From: Acinetobacter brisouii
Lineage (GTDB): Bacteria; Pseudomonadota; Gammaproteobacteria; Pseudomonadales; Moraxellaceae
Assembly: GCF_008993995.1 (NCBI RefSeq)
Contig: NZ_BKNN01000005.1
Span: 1-64,000, forward strand
Direction of reading: 5' to 3'
Length of the DNA: 64,000 nucleotides
In this document: positions 35,729 through 45,803 of the stretch, one piece after another
How the letters are laid out: each line of letters opens with the position of its first letter
Position numbering within the stretch: position 1 is the first letter of the stretch
Made by a program: the position numbers and the translations under genes
The notes under the pieces: generated by a model
Database searches by the model: none
Told to the model about the DNA's origin: nothing
What the model saw: the letters and a program-made list of their open reading frames with translations, nothing else

Positions 35729-36889
35729 ATGTCACACCATATTGTTTTACCACGTATTTTAGAAATTGGGCGTAATGCTCGAAGTCAGTTGCCCGATATT
35801 TTGGCATCATTAGGGGCAAGCAAACCCTTAATTATTACCGACCGTGTCATGCTGTCTTTGGGTTATGTCGATCAATTACAGGCGATTTTGGCTCAAGCCA
35901 ATATCTCAACCGACTACTTTGCCGATACCATTCCAGAGCCGACCGCCAGCTCGATTGCTGCGGGTGTCGAAAAAGTTCAGTCTCAAGATTACGATGCGAT
36001 CATTGCAATTGGTGGTGGCAGTGTCATTGACAGTGCCAAAGCGATTGGCATTTTAGGAAAATTTGGTGGAGAGATCCGCGACTACAAATTCCCACGTCAA
36101 GTGAATGAAACAGGTTTGCCGATTATTGCGATGCCCACCACCGCAGGCACAGGCTCGGAATGTACCAAATTCACGATTATTACCGATGATGCCACGCATG
36201 AAAAAATGCTGTGTACGGGCATTGGCTTTTTGCCAGTTGCTGCGATTGTCGACTATGAACTAACACTGAGTTTACCTGCGCGTACCACCGCCGATACAGG
36301 CATTGATGCACTGACACATGCCATTGAAGCTTATGTCAGTAAAAAAGCCAATCTATACAGTGATTCACAAGCACTCGCAGCGATGAAATTGATTGGTCAA
36401 AACCTGATACAAGTCTATTTGCATCCTGAAGATGCCACCGCACGTGAACAGATGATGCTTGGTGCGACCTTGGCAGGGATCGCATTTTCCAATGCTTCGG
36501 TGGCTTTGGTACATGGTATGAGCCGACCAATCGGAGCATTTTTCCATGTGCCACATGGGCTTTCCAATGCGATGTTATTACCGATGATCACGGCTTATTC
36601 GATTGAAGCTGCACCTGAGCGTTATGCCACCTGTGCCAAGGTGATGGGTGTTGCAGAACCCAATGATGCGACAGATCTTGCTAATCAAAAACTGGTTGCT
36701 GCACTAGAGCAGATCAATCGAGAACTCAAAGTGCCGACTTTGGCAGAATTTGGGGTCAATAAAGCTGATTTCGATGCCGTGGTTGAAACTATGGCAGAAC
36801 AAGCTTTAGCATCGGGTTCGCCAAACAATAATCCTGTTGTACCTAGCAGCGAAGAAATGGTACAGCTTTATCAAAAATTATGGCTGTAA
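35729..36889 (+). CDS. Iron-containing (group III) alcohol dehydrogenase
   Basis: A 386-residue group III dehydrogenase. The NAD-binding glycine motif is IAIGGGSVIDSAKAI. PTTAGTGSECTKF is the family block. Metal ligands are expected in DTGIDALTHAIEAY (Asp, His) and in HGMSRPIGAFFHVPHGLSNA (two His). Substrate is not readable from sequence; 1,3-propanediol, 3-hydroxypropionate, butanol or ethanol are possible. It is paired with an MmsA-like aldehyde dehydrogenase 56 bp downstream, implying a two-step oxidation from alcohol through semialdehyde to acyl-CoA. AGAGGGAAA precedes the ATG. Confidence 0.88.
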   Translation: MSHHIVLPRILEIGRNARSQLPDILASLGASKPLIITDRVMLSLGYVDQLQAILAQANISTDYFADTIPEPTASSIAAGVEKVQSQDYDAIIAIGGGSVIDSAKAIGILGKFGGEIRDYKFPRQVNETGLPIIAMPTTAGTGSECTKFTIITDDATHEKMLCTGIGFLPVAAIVDYELTLSLPARTTADTGIDALTHAIEAYVSKKANLYSDSQALAAMKLIGQNLIQVYLHPEDATAREQMMLGATLAGIAFSNASVALVHGMSRPIGAFFHVPHGLSNAMLLPMITAYSIEAAPERYATCAKVMGVAEPNDATDLANQKLVAALEQINRELKVPTLAEFGVNKADFDAVVETMAEQALASGSPNNNPVVPSSEEMVQLYQKLWL

Positions 36890-36945
36890 ATGGCTTATTT
36901 TTAAAATCAACAATGATCTCAGAATCACAACGAGGAACTCCCACA

Positions 36946-38442
36946 ATGGACATGATTGGTCACTTTATCCAAGGCAAACTGTGTTACGACCATGCACGTA
37001 CCCAAGCCGTTTATAACCCGTCAACAGGCGAGCAAAGCAAAGAAGTTGCGATTGCCAGTGTTGAAACGGTGGAGCAGGCGATTGCCGCTGCACAAGCCGC
37101 TTTTCCTGAATGGCGTGATACCCCTGTAATTAAACGTGCGCGTGTCATGTTTAAATTTAAAGAATTACTCGAACAACATGCCGATAAAATCTGTGAGTTG
37201 ATTGGCGCTGAACATGGCAAGATCGTGCATGATGCTGCGGGCGAATTACAACGCGGTATTGAAAATGTGGAATATGCCTGTGGCGCACCCGAATTTTTAA
37301 AAGGTGAATTTAGCAAAAATGTCGGGCCATCGATTGATTCATGGAGTGAGTTTCAACCGCTTGGTGTGGTCGTAGGGATTACCCCATTTAACTTCCCTGT
37401 GATGGTGCCGCTGTGGATGTTCCCGATGGCAATCGTCTGTGGTAACTGTTTTGTCTTGAAACCGTCAGAAAAAGATCCATCTTCAACACTGTTTCTTGCT
37501 GAATTGTTGAAACAGGCAGGTTTACCAGATGGCGTGTTTAATGTGGTGAATGGTGACAAAGTTGCAGTCGATACTTTGCTGCACGATCGCCGTGTACAAG
37601 CGGTGAGTTTTGTTGGTTCAACTCCGATTGCCGAATACATTTATCAGACTGCAACTTCGACAGGTAAACGCTGTCAGGCACTCGGCGGTGCGAAAAACCA
37701 TGCGATTGTGATGCCAGATGCCGATCTTGAAAATGTCGTCAGTTCATTGTTGGGTGCAGCATTCGGTTCATCGGGTGAGCGTTGTATGGCGTTATCGGTT
37801 GCAGTTGCAGTGGGTGATGAAACAGCCGATGCCTTGGTACAACAGCTTAGTGAACGTATGCAAGGTTTAAGATACGGACACTTTGCCAATAAAGACAATG
37901 ACTTCGGTCCAGTCATTACCGCAGAGCATAAAGCTAAAGTGATCGGACATATTGATAGTGCCGAGCAGCAAGGCGCAACGGTGGTGGTCGATGGCCGTCA
38001 TGCTGCACCTGAAGGCTATGAAAATGGTTACTTTGTGGGTGCAACTCTGATTGATCATGTGAGCCCAGACATGCTCAGCTATAAGCAGGAAATCTTTGGC
38101 CCTGTGCTACAAGTGATTCGTGTTGCGACCATGCAAGAAGCCATGCAACTGATTAATGATCATGAATATGGCAATGGCACATGTATTTATACCCGCGATG
38201 GGGAAGCTGCACGTTACTTTACCGATCATATCCAAGTCGGGATGGTTGGGGTGAACGTTCCGCTGCCTGTACCTGTGGCTTACCATAGTTTTGGTGGTTG
38301 GAAACGCTCATTGTTTGGTGATTTATATGCCTATGGTCCAGACGGTGCACGTTTTTACACGCGCCGTAAAACCATTACCCAACGTTGGCCATCGAGCAAT
38401 GTTCGCGAAGGCGTACAATTCTCAATGCCAACACTGAATTAA
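36946..38442 (+). CDS. mmsA: CoA-acylating (methyl)malonate-semialdehyde dehydrogenase
   Basis: A 498-residue aldehyde dehydrogenase of the MmsA type, which turns methylmalonate or malonate semialdehyde into propionyl- or acetyl-CoA with loss of CO2. Blocks seen are GVVVGITPFNFPVMVPLWM, VSFVGSTPIAEYIY, and the catalytic Cys in GSSGERCMALSVAV. GAGGA lies 9 bp before ATG 36946; the frame is open back to 36880 but that part overlaps the previous gene and is not family-like. MmsB or other valine-pathway genes are absent nearby, so a role in valine breakdown is less likely than one tied to the adjacent alcohol dehydrogenase. Confidence 0.88.
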   Translation: MDMIGHFIQGKLCYDHARTQAVYNPSTGEQSKEVAIASVETVEQAIAAAQAAFPEWRDTPVIKRARVMFKFKELLEQHADKICELIGAEHGKIVHDAAGELQRGIENVEYACGAPEFLKGEFSKNVGPSIDSWSEFQPLGVVVGITPFNFPVMVPLWMFPMAIVCGNCFVLKPSEKDPSSTLFLAELLKQAGLPDGVFNVVNGDKVAVDTLLHDRRVQAVSFVGSTPIAEYIYQTATSTGKRCQALGGAKNHAIVMPDADLENVVSSLLGAAFGSSGERCMALSVAVAVGDETADALVQQLSERMQGLRYGHFANKDNDFGPVITAEHKAKVIGHIDSAEQQGATVVVDGRHAAPEGYENGYFVGATLIDHVSPDMLSYKQEIFGPVLQVIRVATMQEAMQLINDHEYGNGTCIYTRDGEAARYFTDHIQVGMVGVNVPLPVPVAYHSFGGWKRSLFGDLYAYGPDGARFYTRRKTITQRWPSSNVREGVQFSMPTLN

Positions 38443-38453
38443 TCGAATACAGA

Positions 38454-39221
38454 TTATCCTTGCTGAATCAATTGACTGAGTTCCTGTGCTGCCTCGCGTA
38501 GCACAGGTTTATACACCATCAAATCCTGTAATGACTTACGAATTGTGGGTGCATGGGTATATAGGCAAGCCACGATTTCTTGTTGTGCATTTAAAATCGG
38601 TACAGAACACGCCACCATGCCTGCGATAAATTCTTCATTATCTGTTCCGAGTTGCTGCTCAAAAATTTCTTGTAAATTCTGCTCTAACGCAGTTTTGTCA
38701 ATCAAGGTATTTTTCGTCATTTGCTCAATCGGCAAATGTTTCAGCACATTCGTCCGACGTTCTTTTTCTAAATAACTTAAAAACAGTTTACCGCTCGATG
38801 TACACCATAATGGAACTTTTGAACCTACAGGTAAATAGACTTGCAAGGGCCAGTTGGTTTGTACCCGATCGGTGTAGAGCATTTCATTGTCTTGTAAAAT
38901 CGCAATGCCACAAGTTTCGCCAATCTGATTGGATAGCTTTTGCAAAATGGCAAGCCGTTCAATTTTCTTGGGTTCCTGATTCCATGAACTGATGAGCAGT
39001 GCATGAGTTCTTCGCCCGACAATATAACCGCCATAAGTATCGAGTTTAATAAACCCTTCTTTTTCTAAGGTCTGTAATAAACGGTGAATGCTTGGTTTTG
39101 GAATATCGAGGGCGATGGCCAAATCGAGAGGAGTAGGAGGATGTTGTGCTATTGCAATGGCCTCGATAATTTCGAGTACACGTGTAATCGACGATCCTTT
39201 TTTCTTGATTTGATCTGCCAC
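38454..39221 (-). CDS. IclR-family transcriptional regulator
   Basis: A 255-residue regulator starting at GTG 39221, which has AGGA just upstream and gives normal family length; the open frame runs back to 39386 through unlikely sequence. The winged helix (about 10-70) contains ITRVLEIIEAIAIAQHPPTP and IPKPSIHRLLQTLEKEGFI. The C-terminal effector domain contains TSSGKLFLSYL and FIAGMVACSVPIL. It converges on mmsA with 11 bp between stops, so it likely controls the alcohol/aldehyde dehydrogenase pair. Confidence 0.87.
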   Translation of the reverse strand: MADQIKKKGSSITRVLEIIEAIAIAQHPPTPLDLAIALDIPKPSIHRLLQTLEKEGFIKLDTYGGYIVGRRTHALLISSWNQEPKKIERLAILQKLSNQIGETCGIAILQDNEMLYTDRVQTNWPLQVYLPVGSKVPLWCTSSGKLFLSYLEKERRTNVLKHLPIEQMTKNTLIDKTALEQNLQEIFEQQLGTDNEEFIAGMVACSVPILNAQQEIVACLYTHAPTIRKSLQDLMVYKPVLREAAQELSQLIQQG

Positions 39222-39250
39222 TTGTCCTGCCTTATCCTTAAATCGAATGT

Positions 39251-39283
39251 AAAAAAGCTGTATATTTTTCAATATACAGCTTT
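39251..39283 (-). terminator. Terminator of the kdsD-lptB operon
   Basis: AAAGCTGTATATT (39254-39266) pairs with AATATACAGCTTT (39271-39283) over 13 bp with a 4-nt loop. On the minus strand the stem is followed by a T-run. It lies 24 bp after lptB and just upstream of the IclR gene, so that gene's promoter must overlap it. Confidence 0.85.
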
Positions 39284-39306
39284 GAAAATATTCAGTAAAT
39301 GAAATT

Positions 39307-40056
39307 TTATACGGTGAAATCTTCACCCAAATAAACTTCACGAACTGTGGTATTTTCCAGAATCTCTTGTGCTGTACCCTCAGCAATCACAGAACCTTCA
39401 CTGACAATGTAAGCTTTCTCACAAATTGCCAGTGTTTCACGCACGTTGTGGTCTGTAATTAACACGCCAATACCACGATCTTTCAGGTTTTGAATGATTT
39501 CTTTAATATCACCAACAGAAATCGGGTCAACCCCTGCAAAAGGTTCATCAAGCAGCATAAATTTAGGGTTGGCTGCCAAGGCACGTGCAATCTCGGCACG
39601 ACGGCGTTCACCACCAGACACGCTCATGCCTAAAGAATCTTTAATATGACTGATTTTAAAGTCATCGAGCAGTTCTTTCAGGCGTTGTTCACGCTGAGCT
39701 TTGTTCAGGTCTTTACGCGTTTCCAAAATCGCCATGATATTTTCACCAATGGTCAATTTTCTAAAAATCGAAGCTTCCTGTGGCAAGTAGCCAATGCCTT
39801 TACGTGCGCGCTCGTGCATGGCAAAGTGCGATAAATCTTGGTCATCTAGATAAATCTCACCTTTGTCCATACGAACCAAGCCAACCACCATGTAGAAACT
39901 GGTGGTTTTACCCGCACCATTTGGCCCGAGCAAACCCACAATTTGACCACTGTGCATTTCAAAAGAAACGTCTTTGACGACCCAGCGTTTACTGTAGTTT
40001 TTGGCAAGATGACGAATGCGAAGCTTTTGTGGTTGATTGATGAGGGCATCACTCAT
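39307..40056 (-). CDS. lptB: LPS export ABC transporter ATPase LptB
   Basis: A 249-residue ATPase of the LptB2FGC complex that extracts LPS from the inner membrane. Walker A is GPNGAGKTT, signature [15 protein letters not shown], Walker [14 protein letters not shown], and the H-loop is [11 protein letters not shown]. It overlaps lptA by 4 bp. In many gammaproteobacteria rpoN follows lptB; here a terminator and an IclR gene follow instead. Confidence 0.95.
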   Translation of the reverse strand: MSDALINQPQKLRIRHLAKNYSKRWVVKDVSFEMHSGQIVGLLGPNGAGKTTSFYMVVGLVRMDKGEIYLDDQDLSHFAMHERARKGIGYLPQEASIFRKLTIGENIMAILETRKDLNKAQREQRLKELLDDFKISHIKDSLGMSVSGGERRRAEIARALAANPKFMLLDEPFAGVDPISVGDIKEIIQNLKDRGIGVLITDHNVRETLAICEKAYIVSEGSVIAEGTAQEILENTTVREVYLGEDFTV

Positions 40057-40640
40057 TTACTTTTTGCTCCTGGCATTGATTGTGATGCATTGGGTGGAAT
40101 CACAATCTGTACACGACCTTTATTTTGGCTTGCACCTGTAGAGGTTGCAGCACCGCCAGATGAGCTTCCGATGGCTTCAATATCGCCTTTGTTCATGCTG
40201 TAACGTAAGATTGCGCCGCGCAGACTAGCACCATCTTGATTGACATAGGCATTGCCACTGAGCGTAATAATTCCTGTATCAGCATTGTAAACAATTTTTT
40301 GACCTTCACCATGTGCTAAACCTTTGTTGACATCCATTTTCTGTTGAAAACGTGCAGGATGACCGTTGGCTGTAATAGTGCTGATTTGACGACTTTTATT
40401 GAGTTGTGCTGTGACTGAATCGGCTTGAAGTTTCATGGAGCCTTGTTCAATCACCACATTGCCTGTATAGGTGGTATAACCCGTTTTATCATTATAAGTT
40501 GCACGGTCTGCAACCAATGAAATCGGTTGATTACGGTCTGTTGGTAATGCAAATGCTGACATTGCCGTACTAGATAGGGCTCCTAAAATGACAACATTGA
40601 AAACCGCTTTAATAGATGAATGTTTATGATTTAGGAGCAT
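40053..40640 (-). CDS. lptA: Periplasmic LPS-bridge protein LptA
   Basis: A 195-residue OstA-domain protein that polymerises into the periplasmic bridge for LPS. A signal peptide ([19 protein letters not shown]) precedes the beta-jellyroll ([36 protein letters not shown]). The C-terminal tail is Ser/Gly/Ala-rich and disordered. Its start overlaps lptC by 17 bp. Confidence 0.93.
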   Translation of the reverse strand: MLLNHKHSSIKAVFNVVILGALSSTAMSAFALPTDRNQPISLVADRATYNDKTGYTTYTGNVVIEQGSMKLQADSVTAQLNKSRQISTITANGHPARFQQKMDVNKGLAHGEGQKIVYNADTGIITLSGNAYVNQDGASLRGAILRYSMNKGDIEAIGSSSGGAATSTGASQNKGRVQIVIPPNASQSMPGAKSK

Positions 40641-41172
40641 AGTTTCCTCGAATATTGAAAAACTCGTATTGTCCTGAGTTTAAGTCTGCTTTTAAGCCAT
40701 GACTTATAAACTGGCTTTGAGAAGAGTCAACAGTGACTTCATGAGTCGTTTCTAACTGTCGAGTTTTCGGATAGCCAGTCAATTGATCAGTCTTTAGAGT
40801 CATAACGCCTTGAGTGGTATTTTTGTGGGCAACTACGTTGCCAGACAATATAATCTTTTGATTATCGTCATAACCATCGGCACGTGAAGCCGCATAAGTG
40901 GCATCAACCTTACCATGACTATAAGTAGTCGCATTGAAGTTATATAACTGAGATGTATTATTTTGTTTATTTTGTCGCATCTCATCAACTGAAGCGCGTG
41001 CCGAAACATACCCTTGTTGATCGGTTTGGGTGATTTTAACGTCTTTGGCTGCATAGGTCATATTACGTGCAGCATTGACATCGAGCTTTTTGCTTTTACC
41101 GCTATAGTAATAGTAACCACCGCTTATGGTTCCTATTACAATCGCTGCGATATATAAAGTTTTAGTATCCAT
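40624..41172 (-). CDS. lptC: LPS export protein LptC
   Basis: A 182-residue bitopic membrane protein with one N-terminal anchor (LYIAAIVIGTISGGYYYY) and a periplasmic jellyroll domain (ILSGNVVAHKNTTQGVMTLK). It links LptB2FG to LptA. It lies between kdsC (27 bp upstream) and lptA. Confidence 0.9.
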   Translation of the reverse strand: MDTKTLYIAAIVIGTISGGYYYYSGKSKKLDVNAARNMTYAAKDVKITQTDQQGYVSARASVDEMRQNKQNNTSQLYNFNATTYSHGKVDATYAASRADGYDDNQKIILSGNVVAHKNTTQGVMTLKTDQLTGYPKTRQLETTHEVTVDSSQSQFISHGLKADLNSGQYEFFNIRGNYAPKS

Positions 41173-41199
41173 AAGTATAGTTTATCAAACAAATGCTAC

Positions 41200-41739
41200 T
41201 TAATGCGGGACAGCAGTGAATTTTTCAAGTAATTCTTGATAAACACCTTGGGCTTGTAGCAGCATATCGCACACTTCACGTACAGCACCACGTCCACCCA
41301 TCGCTTGAGTCACCAAATCTGCGCGACGACGCACTTCAACGTGACCGTTTGGAACAGTGACTTTCATGCCTGCAATTGCAAATGCAGAAAGGTCTGGCCA
41401 GTCATCTCCCATATATAAACAGTCTTTTGGCAATAGGTTGAACTGCGCACATGCTTCACGAAGTGCTACACCTTTGTCTTCACGACCTTGGAAAACCAAA
41501 TCGACTTTCAGGTCAGACATGCGTTTTTCTACGATATTGCTTTTTCGTCCAGTGATGATGATGACTTTTAGACCCGCTTGTTGAGCGAGTTTCATGCCTA
41601 AACCATCACGAATATCGAAAGATTTGATTTCATCACCCGTGTTCGTAAAGGTGACAAAACCATCACTTAAAATACCATCGACATCTAAAACCAAAGCCTT
41701 AATGTGGCTTGCTTGTTCTAATAACACATAAGATGCCAT
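41200..41739 (-). CDS. kdsC: KDO 8-phosphate phosphatase KdsC
   Basis: A 179-residue HAD-superfamily phosphatase that removes phosphate from KDO 8-phosphate. HAD motif I is LVLDVDGILSDG, motif II IITGRKS, and motif IV MGDDWPDLSAF. The small size and absence of a cap domain suit the tetrameric KdsC class. It starts 3 bp after kdsD. Confidence 0.94.
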   Translation of the reverse strand: MASYVLLEQASHIKALVLDVDGILSDGFVTFTNTGDEIKSFDIRDGLGMKLAQQAGLKVIIITGRKSNIVEKRMSDLKVDLVFQGREDKGVALREACAQFNLLPKDCLYMGDDWPDLSAFAIAGMKVTVPNGHVEVRRRADLVTQAMGGRGAVREVCDMLLQAQGVYQELLEKFTAVPH

Positions 41740-41742
41740 GTT

Positions 41743-42735
41743 TTATGCTACTCCTGCTTGAATAAGGTCATGCATGCTGATAACACCAATGACTTTATCT
41801 TCTTGATCAGTGACAATACATTGATTAATTTTTTTATCACGTAATTGTTCAAGTGCTTCTACGGCACGGGCATGCTTAGAAATTGTAGCAGGATGATGAG
41901 TCATGACTTCGGCAACGGGCATATTGAGATTAATATTACTTTGTTTGCTGAGTAGGCGACGCAAGTCACCATCGGTAAAGACACCTAATAATTGATCATT
42001 TTCATCTGTAATCGTGGTCAGACCTAAACGTTTTTCCGTCATTTCATACAGAACATGACTCATTGGCGCTGTTGGTAAAACTTTAGGAAGATCCTTTCCT
42101 TTATGCATTAGATGTTCTACATGGAGTAATAGGCGTTTACCCAAAGCGCCTGCAGGATGTGAACGTGCAAAATCATCCGAGGTAAAGCCGCGTGCCTCTA
42201 GTAAAGCAACAGCTAACGCATCACCCAACGCCAGTGTCGCTGTGGTACTTGAAGTTGGTGCAAGACCTAGCGGACAAGCTTCATCAGCCGCACCAAGCGT
42301 CAGTGCCACATCTGCATTTTGTGGCATTGGGCCTTGAATATCGCGGCTAATGGTAATCAAAGGTACACCTAGATGTTTAATCAGAGGCATGAGCATCATG
42401 ATTTCATCACTTTTCCCAGAATTTGAAATAGCAATGAGAACATCACCTTTGACTAGCATACCCAAGTCACCATGACCTGCTTCACCCGGATGCATAAAGA
42501 AAGATGGCGTACCTGTGGAAGCAAAAGTCGCTGCCATTTTACGACCAATATGCCCAGATTTTCCCATGCCTGTAACAACTAAACGACCTTTGCACTGTAA
42601 GATAATTTCACAGGCTTTTACAAAACGTTCATCAATTTGTGCGGCTAAAACGTCAAGGGCTTGCTGTTCAATTTTTAAAGTTTCTAAAGCGACTTTTTTA
42701 AAATCAATTAGATTCATGATATTGATGGAATTCAA
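41743..42735 (-). CDS. kdsD: Arabinose 5-phosphate isomerase KdsD
   Basis: A 330-residue isomerase making arabinose 5-phosphate, the precursor of KDO. An N-terminal SIS domain (VVTGMGKSGHIGRKMAATFA) is followed by two CBS repeats (MSHVLYEMTEKRLGLTTITD and VMTHHPATISKHARAVEAL). The start is either TTG 42735, which has AAGG upstream, or ATG 42717. It heads the kdsD-kdsC-lptC-lptA-lptB operon and is divergent from cysS over about 200 bp. Confidence 0.93.
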   Translation of the reverse strand: MNSINIMNLIDFKKVALETLKIEQQALDVLAAQIDERFVKACEIILQCKGRLVVTGMGKSGHIGRKMAATFASTGTPSFFMHPGEAGHGDLGMLVKGDVLIAISNSGKSDEIMMLMPLIKHLGVPLITISRDIQGPMPQNADVALTLGAADEACPLGLAPTSSTTATLALGDALAVALLEARGFTSDDFARSHPAGALGKRLLLHVEHLMHKGKDLPKVLPTAPMSHVLYEMTEKRLGLTTITDENDQLLGVFTDGDLRRLLSKQSNINLNMPVAEVMTHHPATISKHARAVEALEQLRDKKINQCIVTDQEDKVIGVISMHDLIQAGVA

Positions 42736-42875
42736 AATTAACTACCTTACCAAAATATAGGAAATATATTGAGGATGTGACTTCATAATAGCGCCCATTT
42801 TAGCACAAATAATCTTATTACAAATTTGGCTTACGCAGCCAAGATGCTTATCTTATATTTTTTAGGGATAAAACT

Positions 42876-42903
42876 TTGTGAAATATTGTGCATCAGTTAT
42901 GAT
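42876..42903 (+). promoter_or_regulatory. Candidate cysS promoter
   Basis: TTGTGA (42876-42881) and TATGAT (42898-42903) are 16 bp apart, giving a start near 42910 and a short leader. The remainder of the divergent region to kdsD is AT-rich. Confidence 0.5.
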
Positions 42904-42938
42904 GAGGCATCTTTAGTTTGAACATTTGAAGACTTTAT

Positions 42939-44360
42939 ATGCAACCCTTTGTTTTATATAACTCTGAGCAACGTAAAAAAGTTGAATTTGTACCCCGTAA
43001 AGCAGGGCATATCGACATGTATGTTTGCGGTATGACCGTTTATGACTATTGTCATATTGGGCATGCTCGAGTCATGGTTGCATTTGATTACATTATTCGT
43101 TTTTTACGTAGTCAGGGTTGGAAGGTTAAATACGTACGCAATATCACCGATATTGACGACAAAATTATTAAACGTGCCAATGAAAATGGCGAAAGCATCA
43201 CCGCATTGACCGATCGTTTTATTCAGGCAATGAATGAAGATGCTGAAAATCTGGGTTGTTTGCACCCAGATGAAGCACCACGTGCAACTGAATACATTGA
43301 CCAGATGCAAAGCATGATTGGGAATTTGGTGGATAATGGCACAGCGTATCCTGCAAGTAATGGCGACGTTTACTTTCAAGTTGAAAAGTTTGCAAAATAT
43401 GGTCGTTTGTCGGGTCGTAAGCTTGAAGATATGCAAGCAGGCGCTTCAGAACGTGTCGATGTAGACGTCGAGAAAAAGCATCCATTTGACTTTGTGCTTT
43501 GGAAACATGCCAAAGAAAATGAACCTGCTTGGGCTTCACCTTGGGGGCAAGGTCGCCCAGGTTGGCACATCGAGTGTTCAGCAATGTCAACCTGCTGCCT
43601 CGGCAATCATTTTGATATTCATGGTGGTGGTTCTGACTTAATGTTCCCGCATCATGAAAATGAAATTGCACAAAGTGAAGCATCAACAGGCGAACAGTAC
43701 GTGAATTACTGGATGCATGTCGGCTTTATTAATGTCGATGGTGAGAAAATGTCGAAGTCTTTAGGCAATTTCTTTACCATTCGCGATGTGATGGACAAAT
43801 TCCATCCTGAAGTCATCCGTTACTTTATCGTGTCGTCACATTACCGTAGCCCAGTCAATTTCTCGGATGTGGCATTAAAAGAAGCGAAAACTGCGCTCAG
43901 CCGTTTCTACCATTCATTTAAGGCGTATCAGCAAGCTTATGGCGAAAAAACCGTTGAAACTTTAGATCAAGCACTGGTTGAGCGTTTTAATGCTGCTATG
44001 CGTGATGACTTTAATACGGCTGAAGCCATTGCGGTATTGTTTGAAGTCAACAAAGAACTGAACCGCGCGGTGAAAGAAGAAAATGCTGAACAGGCAGCGG
44101 TTTATTATTCAACCTTACGTCATTTGACTAACATTCTAGGTTTGGTACAGCACAATGTTGAGGACTTCTTAAAGTCAGATATTGGTCAGGAAGCTTTAGG
44201 ATTGTCTGAAGAACAAATCGAAGATTTGATTCAGCAACGTCAAGATGCCAAAAAAGCCAAAGATTTTGCCAAAGCGGATGCAATTCGTCAGTCATTGCTA
44301 GATCAAGGTGTGGTTTTGGAAGATACTCGTCAAGGGACTGTTTGGCGTCGTGCTGATTAA
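42939..44360 (+). CDS. cysS: Cysteinyl-tRNA synthetase
   Basis: A 473-residue class I synthetase that charges tRNA-Cys. The HIGH motif appears as [10 protein letters not shown], with the zinc Cys at VCGMTVYD. The second zinc group is IECSAMS and [10 protein letters not shown]. The KMSKS loop is KMSKSLGNF. The C-terminal helical anticodon-binding domain is complete. It is followed within 65 bp by a tRNA-Gly gene with its own promoter. Confidence 0.97.
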   Translation: MQPFVLYNSEQRKKVEFVPRKAGHIDMYVCGMTVYDYCHIGHARVMVAFDYIIRFLRSQGWKVKYVRNITDIDDKIIKRANENGESITALTDRFIQAMNEDAENLGCLHPDEAPRATEYIDQMQSMIGNLVDNGTAYPASNGDVYFQVEKFAKYGRLSGRKLEDMQAGASERVDVDVEKKHPFDFVLWKHAKENEPAWASPWGQGRPGWHIECSAMSTCCLGNHFDIHGGGSDLMFPHHENEIAQSEASTGEQYVNYWMHVGFINVDGEKMSKSLGNFFTIRDVMDKFHPEVIRYFIVSSHYRSPVNFSDVALKEAKTALSRFYHSFKAYQQAYGEKTVETLDQALVERFNAAMRDDFNTAEAIAVLFEVNKELNRAVKEENAEQAAVYYSTLRHLTNILGLVQHNVEDFLKSDIGQEALGLSEEQIEDLIQQRQDAKKAKDFAKADAIRQSLLDQGVVLEDTRQGTVWRRAD

Positions 44361-44384
44361 ATCACCACTTGGACACCAAAAGAG

Positions 44385-44412
44385 TTGACAGCTTTTTGAA
44401 ACACTCTATAAT
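44385..44412 (+). promoter_or_regulatory. Promoter of tRNA-Gly
   Basis: A perfect TTGACA (44385-44390) and a perfect TATAAT (44407-44412) are 16 bp apart. The GC-rich discriminator GCGTCC follows, as expected for a stringently controlled stable-RNA promoter. Confidence 0.9.
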
Positions 44413-44423
44413 GCGTCCATATT

Positions 44424-44499
<76 letters not shown>

Positions 44500-44505
44500 A
44501 AATTT

Positions 44506-44540
44506 AAAAAGCCTCAAGATTAAATCTTGGGGCTTTTTTT
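44506..44540 (+). terminator. Terminator after tRNA-Gly
   Basis: AAAAAGCCTCAAGAT (44506-44520) pairs with ATCTTGGGGCTTTTT (44524-44538) with one T-G wobble, followed by further T. Confidence 0.88.
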
Positions 44541-44570
44541 ATGCTGTTTAAAATGAGAGTAAAGCTGATT

Positions 44571-45545
44571 TTATTCGGTTTTGATGATGCTCGATGAAGC
44601 ACGTCGCGCTATGTCATTGTGCTGATAAGCTTGAACCTCCTGATTGAGCCACTCTACAAACTTCAAAATCAAACCACTATTTTGTTGTTCCGAATAAACA
44701 AAATAATAAGAACGCGAACCGACCAGTTTAAATCGAGAGGCAATCACCAAATCAGCATTCTTCAATTCTTTCTCAAGGAGCATTTGAGGAATGAGTGCCA
44801 CGCCCATGTGATGTGTTGCGGCAACTGCAAGCATGGAAAAAAGCTCATGGCGTTGTCCATCCATTGCAGAAGGATCGTCATAACCTGCTGCATTGAACCA
44901 TTCTTTCCAGATATACGGTCGCGTCGTTTGCTGTAATAAAGGCAATTGACTCAATTGCTGCGGAGTCAAATCAATTGCATTTAGATCCATTTCGGGGAAA
45001 TATTTTTGAATCAACTGCACCGAACAGACAGGAACAACCTCTTCCTGCATCAGAAATTCAACCTTTGCCTCAGGCCAGTTTTCAAGTTGGGACGGCGTAC
45101 CTGCGTAAATTGCAGCATCAAAAATATGTTCACTAAATAGAAAGGGCTTGGTACTGGTTTCAAGATGCACCGTAATTTCAGGATAAATCTGATTGAAACG
45201 ATATAGTCGAGGTAGTAACCAGCGGGTCGCGAAAGTAGGAACAACGCCAAGTTTCAGTGTGCCGCCAAGCCCTTTGTGCGACATAAGATCCATCGTGCTT
45301 TGTTCAATGTTCAATAATGAAGATTTGATACTTTTAAAATACTGCTCGCCTGCCAGCGTCAATTCAACACCGTGGCGAGTACGTTGAAATAAACTCAGAT
45401 TTAAAAATTCCTCTAATTGTTGGATTTGTCGGGAAACAGCACTTTGGGTAATACACAGTTCCTGCGCAGCGTGGGTGTAGCTTTTATGTTTGGCGGCAGA
45501 TTCAAAACACAACAGTGACTGTAAAGATGGAATCATCCGACGCAT
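44571..45545 (-). CDS. LysR-family regulator, likely of glutarate catabolism
   Basis: A 324-residue LysR-type regulator. The helix-turn-helix covers residues 5-65 (SLLCFESAAKHKSYTHAAQE, LCITQSAVSRQIQQLEEFL). A substrate-binding domain follows (LGVVPTFATRWLLPRL). ATG 45545 has AAGGA 7 bp upstream; the frame extends to 45629 through unlikely sequence. It is divergent from gcdH and resembles the GcdR arrangement in Pseudomonas, where the effector is glutarate. The name is not assigned because only context supports the effector. Confidence 0.85.
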   Translation of the reverse strand: MRRMIPSLQSLLCFESAAKHKSYTHAAQELCITQSAVSRQIQQLEEFLNLSLFQRTRHGVELTLAGEQYFKSIKSSLLNIEQSTMDLMSHKGLGGTLKLGVVPTFATRWLLPRLYRFNQIYPEITVHLETSTKPFLFSEHIFDAAIYAGTPSQLENWPEAKVEFLMQEEVVPVCSVQLIQKYFPEMDLNAIDLTPQQLSQLPLLQQTTRPYIWKEWFNAAGYDDPSAMDGQRHELFSMLAVAATHHMGVALIPQMLLEKELKNADLVIASRFKLVGSRSYYFVYSEQQNSGLILKFVEWLNQEVQAYQHNDIARRASSSIIKTE

Positions 45546-45652
45546 ATCACGATCCTTGTCATATCGGTGGATTTCTAGAATGAGGTATTTAGAAATAACA
45601 TAGATTGTCCTTAAAAATAAAATGTTCATTTTATAAAAATATAAAAGTCATT

Positions 45653-45665
45653 GTATTTAAAATAC
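45653..45665. promoter_or_regulatory. Candidate LysR operator between regulator and gcdH
   Basis: GTATTT-A-AAATAC is a perfect 13-bp palindrome in the divergent region, 108 bp from the regulator start and 139 bp from gcdH. It is AT-rich, so chance occurrence is possible. Confidence 0.3.
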
Positions 45666-45803
45666 TTTTTTGAAAACGGATCATTTTTTGTGAAATAAGA
45701 TATGCGTAAACCACATGTCTGCATGAAAAAGAATCGTTTGCCTGAGTGGAGAACTTGATCGTAGCATGAATGAAAAGATCAACCAGAACAGGCTAGGAAA
45801 ACA

